Position numbers and translations under genes: made by a program | Part shown: piece by piece, positions 45,318-55,994 of the stretch | Layout of the letters: each line of letters opens with the position of its first letter | How positions within the stretch are numbered: position 1 is the stretch's first letter | Notes under the pieces: generated by a model | Told to the model about the DNA's origin: nothing | Databases searched by the model: none | Seen by the model: only the letters and a program-made list of their open reading frames with translations | Assembly (NCBI GenBank): GCA_012934845.2 | Contig: WNNJ02002382.1 | Coordinates: 1 to 64,000, forward strand | Length of the DNA stretch: 64,000 bases | Source: Pomphorhynchus laevis | Lineage: Eukaryota > Acanthocephala > Palaeacanthocephala > Echinorhynchida > Pomphorhynchidae | Reading direction: 5' to 3'

Positions 45318-45661
45318 ATGATATATCGTTATACCGGAGGAAAAGGAAGCGGACAAGATAATAATGACCGAAGCGTTAAATGTAAGTATTGAATCAGCTG
45401 CTGATAACAATTAATAATGAATAAAATTTCAGATTAGTGCTATAAATTTCAGTAAGAAAAAGTGATACAAGGGATATCAAACTTAAATGTTTATTGTATT
45501 TTTTGATAGCTCCGTTTTATAAACCAAAGTATACGTTGGCAAAACCTATCAGGTAAGGAGATACGTTGTAAAATCAAGTCCTAAAACATTCATATCATAA
45601 TTTTAGATTCAAGATATCATGGTCAATTTAAAAGCAGTGTTTTATGCGATGAAGCAAATAT
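45318..45661 (+). CDS. Candidate first exons of an unknown plus-strand gene
   Basis: Three GT-AG bounded segments join in phase: 45,318-45,381 (ATG, donor GTAAGT), 45,510-45,552 (acceptor ttttgatag, donor GTAAGG) and 45,614-45,661 (acceptor ttcaag, donor GTAAGC). The peptide begins MIYRYTGGKGSGQDNN and continues SPFYKPKYTLAKPIRYHGQF. No family recognised and no further exon found to the right. The splice signals are good but the pieces are short, so chance is a real alternative. It is also adjacent to a repeat insertion. Confidence 0.3.
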
Positions 45662-46052
45662 GTAAGCCCTTCATTGCAATGCATGAACTTAACATAATAT
45701 TTGTAAATACTCGGTAAATACTAGATCTTTAATTACAAGTTCGTTTCTACTCAAATAATACACAACACTTATCAATAGACGTCTGACTATAGAAGTTAGA
45801 ATATTTTTTAGTAAAACTTGAGCGGTGAAATTTCCGATAAGTCCATTAAATGTTCTAGTAATACTTTTATAAATACTAATCCATCATAATATTTTTATTT
45901 AATCAGTTTTAATTAAATAATTGAATAGAAAGAAATTATTTAAATTAATTCAAATATCAATTTTTTTCTTAATTAATTTTTTAATTTATTGTTTAATTTT
46001 TTCAATTAAATTCTTTTGAGGCCCACACGGGCAACATAAAAAATATAATATA

Positions 46053-46317
46053 TTAATAAATCATTCCTTCTTGGTTAGCCATCGATGGGCGAAATTTCAG
46101 TGCGCTAGCTACACATTTTGCGATTTGCGTGGATATTATTTGTCTTAATTTCCTGATACAGTCGTTGTAGCTTTGATATTTTTCTACATATTTTTTGCCA
46201 TCATTTGTAAAATTCTGTTGCAGACAGTCCCGCAACTGTAGAAAAAACATTGAGTGAAATATGCTGTATTTAACTATCTCTATTCGCTTAGCATACTTTG
46301 TCTCTTCCTATTTCCAT
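46053..46317 (-). CDS. Small two-exon gene, 67 aa, unknown function
   Basis: Exon 1 is 46,297-46,317 (MEIGRDK, with a good start context accatgg) and exon 2 is 46,053-46,235, separated by a 55 nt intron with donor GTATGC and acceptor ttttttctacag. Phase is exact. The protein continues LRDCLQQNFTNDGKKYVEKY and ends SMANQEGMIY. It is largely helical-looking and basic, with three cysteines (Cys residues in LRDC, YNDC and AKC), no signal peptide and no membrane segment. The cysteine spacing does not fit a standard twin CX9C fold. I do not recognise the family. It lies 1.4 kb downstream of, and in the same orientation as, the OCIA-domain gene. Confidence 0.55.
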
Positions 46318-47725
46318 GGTACTTAAAAGGATCGGACACAGTTTAATTAATTTGAAGGAGCTAGACACTAAAATACGTATATGTCGACAAACGGCCGCTC
46401 TGTAATAATCCCGCTAAGTCAATTTTAAATGTTTTGGTAATATTTTTACAAATATTTTTATTTGTAAAAATAAATATTTTTATTTAATCAGTTTTGATAA
46501 AAACTAATTGAATATAATGAAATTATTTAATTAATTCAAATTATTTAGTTTAATTTTAATATTTAATTATTTAAAATATAATTAAATTATATTTGATAAA
46601 TACAATTTAGGCTTTCAAAATATACATTTGATAAAGATCAGTACGCTAAATGTATAATATATTACTGTCGTTTGTCAAAAATAGTTGGTTCTCTATGAAA
46701 TATTTCCTAACATTTAAGATTACCAGTTTTATAATAAATAAGTAATTATATCTAAATAATTCAGTTATATACCTAAATAATTACTTATTTAAAAACTCGC
46801 CAGTGTTCTTTCAATCGATTTGACTTTATGACTAGTTTTCAAGTTTGTGTCATTAATGATTACAGTGTTTCTATTGAAAAACTGTTTGTTAACATTCTAT
46901 TAATCGTTAAGTTGATTTTTTGTTATTTGATTATTCTATCTGAAATTAGTAAAATGTAACAAAAAAAGTTCTCATGTTGGTGGCAATATTACACTACACA
47001 TGACAATGTTCAGTCAGTTTTAACTCATTTACACTCATGTTATTGAACTATTGCTACATCTGGAGCTTAATGTAAAATTATTGAGTAGTTGTCTTATTAT
47101 ATTTTATCTCGCTTTCTAGAGGGTTTGCGTTTCGCCCAAGAAATCGGGCGAAATGGAAACATTTTGCCTGATATTTTAGAGGATCACCAGTTCCGATTTA
47201 AATTGATCTTCATGATCTCTTACTAAACAATCAAAGACAAGCATGCCAGAGAGCATCTCAGACAATGCAGTTTCTATAGATCATGAGGGAAATTTTGATG
47301 TGCTCTGTGAAATCCGATAATTTGTTGTCTTTAAGATAATTGTCTTTTAATAAAGAAAATTAAATAATAAAAGTTGTAACTTATATTTAAGCTCATTTAT
47401 ATTGGGATTTATTTACCATTCTCGGGAATATTTGACAAGAAACATCGGGATGTAATTATACTAAGAATGACTACCCTAATTATGGTATTTAGAAAAATCG
47501 TTATAATTCATTACAACGTTAAAATAAAATATATTTTATAGTAATATCTAAACGTTTATCTTTAAATTTACTAAAATAAAATTAAATCAATAATCCAGAA
47601 TAACTACCTTTTAAATCATAATAAAATTATTTTAAATTTTAACATGTAATGATATTTCTGCAGTGATAAATAAATGTCTTCAGCATAGGCCATCGAATCC
47701 CGAAATAAGTTCATCATTCGCAGGT
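46318..47725. other. Intergenic AT-rich DNA between two host genes
   Basis: No ORF, RNA or transposon recognised. The 3' UTR and polyadenylation site of the OCIA gene should lie at its right edge; AATAAA-like hexamers on the minus strand are frequent here and not informative. Confidence 0.5.
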
Positions 47726-50700
47726 TTACCCATGCCAGTAAGGATCTTCTTGCTTGATTTCTTTATCTGAGGATATTAGAATAAATAGAAGTCAAAAATA
47801 AGGAGGAAAATTACCAGAAGACTGCTGAGAGAAAGATTTAGCAGAATTGTTTATAGCAAACATCGATCTGTGCTGATTTTTAAGATCTTCATATGTAACA
47901 GCTTTGATACCATCTAAAAAAATAAAAATATGGGAAATTAAATTATAATTCTTTCGTTACCGTCATCCTTATTATCATTCGAAACAAAAAGAGTTTCATT
48001 TTCTGGTTCAAATTGGTTTCGATTTGAATATATTTCAGGAGGCTGTGAACTTATTTTAATATTAGATTAAACACGACATAACATCTATAACTTACTAATT
48101 TTGTACGAAATTTAAACTGTCATGTTGTTCGCCATTAAGAGCTTTCGCTAACTTGCTCTCCGGTATTTGTGACAATATTTTCAAGCGACATGTTTTCGCG
48201 TATGATAATTTTCCCACTGTATAGCCTATTTGATAATATTTGACTATGAATATCATTTATATGATTTACGATTTAAAAAATTAAACATTTAGGAAAGCAA
48301 CAAAGCAGATATGTAAACTGAAGCTACACATTTCGTGTGGTTTGGAAATATCATAAAAATATATTTTTAAATCTCTTTTTAGAATAAAGATGTGTTTTCA
48401 GCTTCTTTAAAAGTCAACGCCAATTTTTAGTATCAAAACATGTGTTACGCAAACAAATTAATTTATTAATTTATTTTGAGATAATTAAAAATATTTGAAA
48501 AATGGATAATTAAAAAGAACGTTTATAACCATTATTTTTATGGACTAAATAGATGCTGAATAAGTCCATTTCCTCGCTATAACTCAATGTCGTATCCATT
48601 AAAGATACAACGAGCGCAGTAAGTTAAACTATCGTTTACGAATTTTAAACCTAAAATATTTGGAATTATAAATCCTTTCTTTCAATGGGCATTAATCCAG
48701 CTGTAAAAATTGCAATTTAGTTTTTAACTATCTGTTGCTTATTTGTAAATCTACAAGACTTGGTTTGCCGTATTTTAATGTATTTTAATTTAATTATGTA
48801 TTTTAATGTATTACTGATAGTGAAATTTTGATGACTATTTTTATTTTGCACGCTACTTGAATCATATATATACGCCAAGAGCAGTATGGCCCTATTTAAT
48901 GTTGGCTGACAATCATTCAACTCGTCTGCTTTATTAGTATTTATATTTAATGAATGACTTTCGTCTTACATTTTGCAAATTTAATTGAAATCATTTCTGA
49001 TTTCAAATTAAATCAGCGTTGGTACGGGAAGGATCTTCATTCAATATAAAAAACTAGCTATTTTTGCAATTAATTTCTATTATCAAACTAGTCATCTATA
49101 ATTTGTTTCCTAATTTTAAGTTAATATACCTGTGCAGTCATTGTTACTATTGAAATTTTGATGACTATTTTTATTATGCACCCTACTTGAATCTTATATA
49201 CGCCAACAGCAGTATATACGCCAACTGCTGTTGGCGTATATATAGGATTCAAGTAGCGTGCAGAATAAAAATAGTCATCAAAATGGTAATAGTAACAATG
49301 ACTGCACAGGTATAGCTTATTACTGATATATTATTATTTCCTTACTATTTATCATATATTATTACAATTATTTATTATTTATAATTATATATTATTTAAT
49401 TATTAAATTTCCTCATATATCATGTATAATTATATTATTTACGCCAAGCAAATAATATGAACATTTCAGAATTTTATAGATCAAATCTTACAAAGAATAA
49501 TGAGCAACCCGTTTCATAATGAACACGTAAATTGTAAATTACAAGGTAAAATAATAATGCTTTTCTTTGCATTAATTTGTTAACCCTGACTCACAACCTT
49601 TGAAGATGCAAAATCCAGAAAAATATAAAATTAATAAATACATAAGAATTTTATTTGAGTCTGATGGATTATTATGCATATTGCTGGAAATATTATACAC
49701 TCTACGCAAAAGTAAGTTTTATTTTGCTTTCAAGCAATTGGAATTTAAATAATCAATGGAATTTAAAATGGGAATCACTTAGCATAATTCTTCCTGAACG
49801 TTTTTATTATATATACGGTGTGTCGATTGAAAATGTTACAACTTGAAAAGGATCTAAACAATCGAAAGCTTGTTAACAAAATAAAACCTCTTTTTCCTTG
49901 AAATAATATTTTTGAAACAATATCTAAGAATCTATAATATTTTCAGCAATATGCATAATTATTATTAATGTGATTTTATTCAAAATAACATGTAATATCA
50001 ATTTAAAAATTGATAATATGATCTCCGTTATCCTAATTGATAAGTTTAGTGTATCTCAAAAAATGAAACACAAATTTTGTTGAAATATTTTCGGACCTCT
50101 TTGACTAACTTGTATTTTAGCTGGCAACATAATTGCTTCAGTCATTATGAAGCTATTATTAAGCCAGCTAAAATACAAGTTAGTCGAAGAGGTCCGGAAA
50201 TATCTCAACAAAATGAAATTCAACCGACTACCAACAAGACGATTTTAATGCATCATTTCAATCCGATAGAGGACCACCATGTTTATCGTCAATATTGTGC
50301 ATGCTGAGGGACGAAATACCGATGATACAGGGACGTCCACTGATGAGTCCTGTCCTGTGGAGTTGTCTGGACAGCATGCTTTCTGTCGTAATGCGACCTG
50401 AAACCTGAAGCTATTATGTAGCCAGCTAAAATACAATTTAGTCGAAGAGGTCCGGAAATATCTCAACAAAATGAAATTCAACCGACTACCAACAAGACGA
50501 TTTTAATGCATCATTTCAATCCGATGGAGGATCACCATGTTTATCGTCAATATTGTGCATGCTGAGGGACGAAATACCGATGATACAGGGACGTCCACTG
50601 ATGAGTCCTGTCCTGTGGAGTTGTCTGGATAGCATGCTTTCTGTCGTAATGCGACCTGATAGCTGAAGCTATTATGTAGCCAACTAAAATACAATTTAGT

Positions 50701-52618
50701 CGAATAGGTCCTGAAATATCTCAACAAAATGAAATTCAACCGACTACCAACAAGACGATTTCAATGCATCATTTCAATCTGATGGAGAGCCCCCATGTTT
50801 ATCGTCAATATAGTGCATGCTCAGAGACGAAACTATGATGATACAGGGACGTCCACTGATGAGTCCCGCCCTGTGGAGTTGTCTGGACAGCATGCTTTCT
50901 GTCGTAATGCGACCTGATAGCTGAAGCTATTATGTACCAAGATAAAATACAAGTTAGTCGAAGAGGTCCGTTAATATCTCAACAAAATGAAATTCAACCG
51001 ACTACCAACAAGACGATTTCAATGAATCATTTCAATTCGATGGTGGACCACCATGTTTATCGTCTATAAAGTGCATGCTCAGGGACGAAACTACGATGAT
51101 ACAGGGACGTCCACTGATGAGTCCTGTCCTGTGGAGTTGTCTGAATAGCATGCTTTCTGTCGTAATGCGACCTGATAGCTGAAGCTATTATGTAGCCAAC
51201 TAAAATACAATGTAGTCGAAGAGGTCCTGAAATATCTCAACAAAATGAAATTCAACCGACTACCAACAAGACGATTTCAATGCATCACTTCAATCTGATG
51301 GAGAGCCCCCATGTTTATCGTCAATATAGTGCATGCTCAGAGACGAAACTACGATGATACAGGGACGTCCACTGATGAGTCCTGTCCTGTGGAGTTGTCT
51401 GGACAGCATGCTTATTGTCTTAATGCGACTTGATAGCTGAAGCTATTATGTGGCCAGCTAAAATACAAGTTAGTCGAAGAGGTCCGGCAATAACTCAACA
51501 AAATTAAATTCAACCGACTACCAACAAGACGATTTCAATGCATCATTTCAATCAGATGGAGGACCACCATGTTTATCGTCAATATAGTGCATGTATTATG
51601 TACCCAGCTAAATTACAAGTTAGTCGAAGAGTTCCGGAAATATCTCAACAAAAAATAAATGAAAAAACGTTTAGATTTCTGAATATTTAAGGGACAATCA
51701 AATGTTAATTAAGACAAGTTAACTAAGACGATGATCACAAAAAGGATCTTTACGTATAAAATTACAACTGAAAGAATAAGTATAAGCGAAGTACCGAATA
51801 GATGAAAATTTAACATTCATATTTTTATAGATAAATAAGTAAAAAATTGTTGTTATTAAAGCAATAAATATTTAAGAAAACATTAGTTTAACATGATTTT
51901 ATTCAATAGAGCGTTAGTTATGCTACAACGGTATATTACAGAAAGAGTAAATACTTAATGTAAGGAATAGTTTAAAAAAATAACAAAATTATTAAAAAGT
52001 ATTACCTTTAATTGTTGACCAGTAAAAACTTAATATATTTTAATAATTTCATATCAAATATTAAACATTTACATTTTGAAAATTTTAATCAATTTATAAT
52101 CTAACGAATAAAGTATTGAATCGTGCTCCTTCTCCAAAATTTTAATATTGAAAAGTAAAACGTTCATTTTTATTTTATATAAAAATGCACAAATTAAAAT
52201 ATTTAAAATACCTAAAATTAATCGATAGTTTTATAAACTACCTCAAAGTTTATATTACCATCCTTTATTTTTTGTCTCCTTAATATAATCCTCCGTTATT
52301 TACACAAATAAATAAAAGTTTCTAATTTATTCTACCTGTAACGATAGATGTAAGCATTTTGACACCGTAACCGGTGCTGCTAAGAACTTCTAAATTTAAG
52401 TAAAACTACAAAGCTTGAAGAATAAAGTTCTGATTTTACTTATCGAGGTTAGATAATGAACACCAAGCACAAGAACTGTCGTAATAGGTATGCCTATTTA
52501 AACCGAGGAAAAGGATAATCATATATAATGTTTTTAGCATACATCGTCTCCAGAAGCTTTCGACCTGACATTCTTTAAGAACAGTCATTTCATCTCGTGT
52601 TAAACCACCAGTATTCAT
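47726..52618 (-). CDS. OCIA-domain protein (OCIAD1/asrij family), seven coding exons
   Basis: Coding exons on the minus strand: 52,543-52,618; 52,440-52,493; 52,336-52,389; 48,096-48,225; 47,961-48,049; 47,815-47,913; 47,726-47,766. All introns are GT-AG and phases agree, giving 180 aa. Introns 1 and 2 are 49 and 50 nt; intron 3 is 4.1 kb. The OCIA domain runs over residues about 6-85: LTRDEMTVLKECQVESFWRR, then two hydrophobic segments (IPITTVLVLGVHYL; MLTSIVTGYTVGKLSY), then KTC and IPESKLAKAL. The C-terminal part keeps the family motif KAVTYEDLKNQHRS and ends PYWHG. OCIA proteins sit on endosomes and mitochondria; asrij acts in blood-cell signalling in Drosophila. An AG directly before the ATG suggests an upstream 5' UTR exon. 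Confidence 0.85.
48811..48889 (+). repeat. Solo arm of the 49.1 kb foldback element
   Basis: It matches one arm of the element at 49,126-49,316 (gaaattttgatgactatttt, gctacttgaatcatatatat, acgcca). It is unpaired, so it is either a deleted foldback or the single-copy source of the arm. Confidence 0.6.
49126..49316. repeat. Foldback element in OCIA intron 3
   Basis: Two ~90 bp inverted arms (left starts tatacctgtgcagtcattg, right ends caatgactgcacaggtat) meet at gccaactgctgttggcg. No ORF; a MITE-like or palindromic duplication origin is possible. The rest of intron 3 outside the repeats (48,230-50,070 and 51,660-52,330) shows no other feature. Confidence 0.75.
50308..50372 (+). ncRNA. Hammerhead-like core, strand-swapped (family b, unit 1)
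   Basis: GGGAC (50,308-50,312), GAAA (50,313-50,316), TACC; ACAGG on the extended helix; GTCCA, CTGATGA (50,340-50,346), GTCCT; CCTGT; GTTG (50,362-50,365), TC (50,366-50,367), TGGAC (50,368-50,372). Helix II GGGAC/GTCCT (one G-U), helix I GTCCA/TGGAC, and extended helix III ACAGG/CCTGT are good; helix III next to the core is weak (TACC or CTAC against GTTG). Triplet GTC, cut expected after 50,367. The following copy (50,566-50,630) reads TGGAT, pairing through G-U. Confidence 0.5.
50566..51404 (+). ncRNA. Further family b hammerhead-like cores (four units)
   Basis: Domains lie at 50,566-50,630, 50,824-50,888, 51,082-51,146 and 51,340-51,404. Unit 3 has ACAGGG/CCCTGT in the extended helix where units 1 and 2 have ACAGG/CCTGT. 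Units 3 and 5 have GAGAC in helix II (one mismatch). Units 3-5 have CTAY after GAAA, restoring the C-G pair next to the cleavage triplet. Unit 4 has TGAAT in place of TGGAC, which breaks helix I. CTGATGA and GAAA are conserved in all. Confidence 0.45.
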
Positions 52619-52713
52619 CTAGAATGAATCAAATCCCTACGATGCTATTTAATCAAACAAATATAATTATAGGATTATATAATAATTATGCATGCCTTCC
52701 GGTGATATCTTGG

Positions 52714-55700
52714 ATAAATAAAGAAAGATTTTCTTAAATTACAGAATACCGTCAAAGAGAAAAACAAACTAAGCTAAAGATAAATCCTCAGCAACTCTAT
52801 CTTAACCATACATGCTTGAATCTACTTCTTCTCTGTAACGTTCTCACGACCTTAGGTTCATAAAGATCTGAGCCCCGGCTGCACCAGCGCGAAACTGAAT
52901 CATTTGGGGTCTACGACACCCTAAGAGTCCAGTCGAGGCCAACTACGGTCGTAATCTCGAGATGAAGAGCTTGAGAAACCTTAGTCTATGCTTTGGGGGA
53001 CATCCGTAGAGAAGAAGACTAATCCCGAGATAGCCCAAGTACCCCAAATGCGTACTCGGGTTTTCCCATTCAATGACGGGCGCTGGGCCAGTTACAGAGC
53101 CCACCTATCTCTCTTCATGACACGATTAAGTATATCCAGGTCAGCTTTTGCCGACCAGTTAACCGTAACCATGAACCCCAGATATTTTAATCGACTTGTG
53201 AATATGGGGACTGATTGAGGTTGCAAAATGGAGGCAAGTGCAGAGAGTGCTAGTCTCTTAAGTTTATTTTTTTGTTGCAGGATCGCGATGAAAGACTACC
53301 ACCTGCGATTTTTCAGAGTTTACAATGAGATTAAATGGGGACAACTGATCTTTTAATCATAAAAAAATCGGCTGATGACCGAGACTACATCTTTGCATCT
53401 GCTTCCAGAAAACAGGGCTGTGGTATCAATAGTATATACCACCAGATGTTGATCGCGTTTAAATACTTTAAAGAGAACAATGGAGGCACTGATCTTTTAA
53501 TCATAAAAAAATCGTCTGATGACCGAGACTACATCTTTGCAACTGCTTCCAGAAAACAGGGCTGTGGTATCAATAGTATATACCACCAGATGTTGATCGC
53601 GTTTAAATACTTTAAAGAGAACAATGGAGGCAGCAAGGTATAAGACAGGAAGTGGAAGCCTTGAGACACACCTGTAATAGGGTAGAACTGACGTGCATCA
53701 GAGTCGTCTTCATAGAAGAACCGCTTTGTGTACAGCAGTATCTACACAATGTTAACAATTCTCGTAAGCAACCCGAGGGACCTTAGTGAGGAGATAACGA
53801 AGGGAATGGAGATGTGGTCGAATGCAGCAGAAAAGTCAAGAAAAACAGACACAGCAAGCTGATGACTGAGCAACGTATCTTCCTCTAGCCGCCAGCGTAT
53901 TAGGTCATGAGAGGTGGTCAGCTGTTGGCGCAACTGCTCAGTGCAGATGGATTTTAACAACTACATCCTATGTAGCAGTAATTTTTCGATAATTGAATTT
54001 GTTGTAGAGCAATGAAAGGTGGGGGTTGGGGGGGGGTTGTATACAAGATAGTCGTTCCTTGCTATGCGAAGTGCTGCATTAATCCAACGACCAGTTCTGT
54101 CGTTAAAGTCACCGAGTAACGTGTCATAGCCGCCACCTAAAATTCGGTCCAGGAGGCCACGGCTCTTGTGAATTTCACCTGACCGTATGTATACATTGGC
54201 TAGGCTGATGCGTTTACCGTTCTTGACAAATGGTATAACTAAAAAAGAAAGAGCTGAACACGAGTAGTTTAGTAAGATAAATGCCTTAAGAAGCATTTCA
54301 CTAAGGTTAGAAGACCTTGAGAAGAATTGGAATGTGAAGGGGTTATATACGGAGTAAAAAAGGGTGGTTATGTGCTTTGGGATAAATCTAATAATATACT
54401 GTGAAAGACAGATCGACCGCGCCTCCTGAAGGACTATAACATCAGCATCTCTACCAGATAGAAACCCAAGGGCAAAAGCACCTCCCCAATCCCACTGAAT
54501 ATTCAGTAAAAAAGGCTCTTGAAGACCTCCCATTGCGTTAGGGATACCAGAGTGGGACACCCATCACCTAGTCGGAACCAGAGGAGGAAAGGTAGCCTTT
54601 TCTGCCCCTGATCAGTACAGGTGATGCCACTTGCCCACGGGCATTGTCTTCATCTCCCTTTGAGGTGCCGCCCTTCCCATAATTGATTATTTCTCGTCAG
54701 CTTGAGAGTAGATAAGCTCTGTAACTAATCACACCTCTTTGTTAGATTTTGGGCCTTTACTGGTAGTGGTCATGGCGTATGAAGTAGGGTGCAAAATCTC
54801 ATTTAACCTGGACACAAGACCATGAATCATCCCTTCCATCTGAGCCATAGTAGCTTGATGCTTGGCATCAATGAGTTTAAGGATATCTGTGTCGGTCAAT
54901 TTGTTGTTAGATGTATTTTGCGACGTACATGCATCCGCCAAGTTTGCCGGTTTTCTTTGAGTAAGACAGTGTCTCCTCTTGTCTGCTTTGAAAACGCTAC
55001 ATTTGCGGGTCCATGCCAGGTGTCCCTCGCCCCCAACTTGAGCACTGTATACCCTTGACTCATCACCTTGAGTGCTCTTCAGGATTCCCACATACACCAC
55101 AATTACGTGGAAGACTACAATCAGACTCCCAATGCCCCCATTGATTGCATCTGTGAATAAGTGTCAATTAGTAAAAATGATTAATTATGCCCCATAAAGG
55201 GGTTACATGCTGATTTTGTGAGGCATAAAGCCTCGTCTACCGACGAATGACAAAATACCATCGGAATAGGGTGGGTATTTTTCCTCGTGATGAGACGTAT
55301 GTTCTTAACATTATAGTCCCTTTCAAGGGCAATAATATCTGCGTCAGAAAGAAATGTTGGGATGTTGAAAATTTTTAGAGTTGCATGTATCGGTCTAAAC
55401 GAGACCGAACCTGCATTCGTAAGATTCTTTTTAAAGAAGTCTAATTATTTATTTGTCAAACCAGAGAAGCAGAAGGATATTCTGATCCCTGTTTCTAAGT
55501 ATTTTATAAAATTGAAGATCACTCTTCCTTTATACTGCTCCAAGAATTTTCTCAGAAACGTGTCAAATAATTTATGTCTTTCTAATGACTTCAGTAAATC
55601 AATACAGATAAGGTTTGCCAGTACTGGTACAGGGCAGCGCGCACCCTCCTTGCTAGAGTCAAAATTTGAAGGCAAAAATGTACTTACCTTTTGAGTTCAG

Positions 55701-55980
55701 CATTTGTGTTTTTAGAAATTTGCATTCTCGAGAGTTCCTTTGATGTTCCGATGTTGCTTGTCATTTTTGAAGCGAAATAATCGATCTTGGATACCAACAA
55801 TATAAATGATATTAAGGCAGCATCATTGATAGTCAACAAATCACAGAAGCATATTTCCGGAGTTTCTGACCTGTCGTTTTTAACAAACGTAATTCTTACA
55901 AGCGAGTGTATTTTAATAATAAAGATTTTGTTAAATAAAAATACAACCACTAAAAAAGTTTGAAAAATAAAAACAGATGT
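52714..55980 (-). mobile_element. Decayed LINE copy A (same family as 31-35 kb)
   Basis: The 3' tail is at the left (ataaataaag). Recognisable pieces on the minus strand, left to right: ORF2 C-terminus (52,860-53,230), YADD region, RT motif A (FLDFSAAFDHI, 53,840), endonuclease (LLGDFNDRTGRW, about 54,100; VIVLQEARS, about 54,440), ORF1 tail (54,729-55,100) and ORF1 N-terminal region (55,445-55,950). Two rearrangements are visible: a 144 bp tandem duplication (53,345-53,488 and 53,489-53,632) and a ~0.9 kb deletion that joins EEDTLL of the endonuclease linker directly to SHQLAVSVFLDF in the RT (about 53,865). Many stops; dead. Confidence 0.88.
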
Positions 55981-55994
55981 AAAAGAAGTTAAGA

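Larger units (their letters stand above)
50075..51653 (+). repeat. 258 bp satellite array bounded by inverted ends (family b)
   Basis: About five and a half units of ~258 bp start at gccagctaaaatacaa (50,162; 50,421; 50,679; 50,937; 51,195; 51,453; remnant 51,604). The left end (50,075-50,124) is an inverted copy of the first ~50 bp of a unit, so the array is flanked by ends in opposite orientation: attttgttgaaatatt... on the left and ...ctcaacaaaa on the right. Units differ by a few percent; the last is cut short. Each full unit holds a hammerhead-like core. It sits inside intron 3 of the OCIA gene, antisense to it. Confidence 0.9.

Noticed and set aside
50245-50739. Two similar 78-codon ORFs on the minus strand
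   Set aside because: They are the same frame repeated by the 258 bp satellite; not coding.
50162-51603. CRISPR-like array
   Set aside because: Units of 258 bp repeat in full with no constant-repeat and variable-spacer pattern, in eukaryotic DNA.
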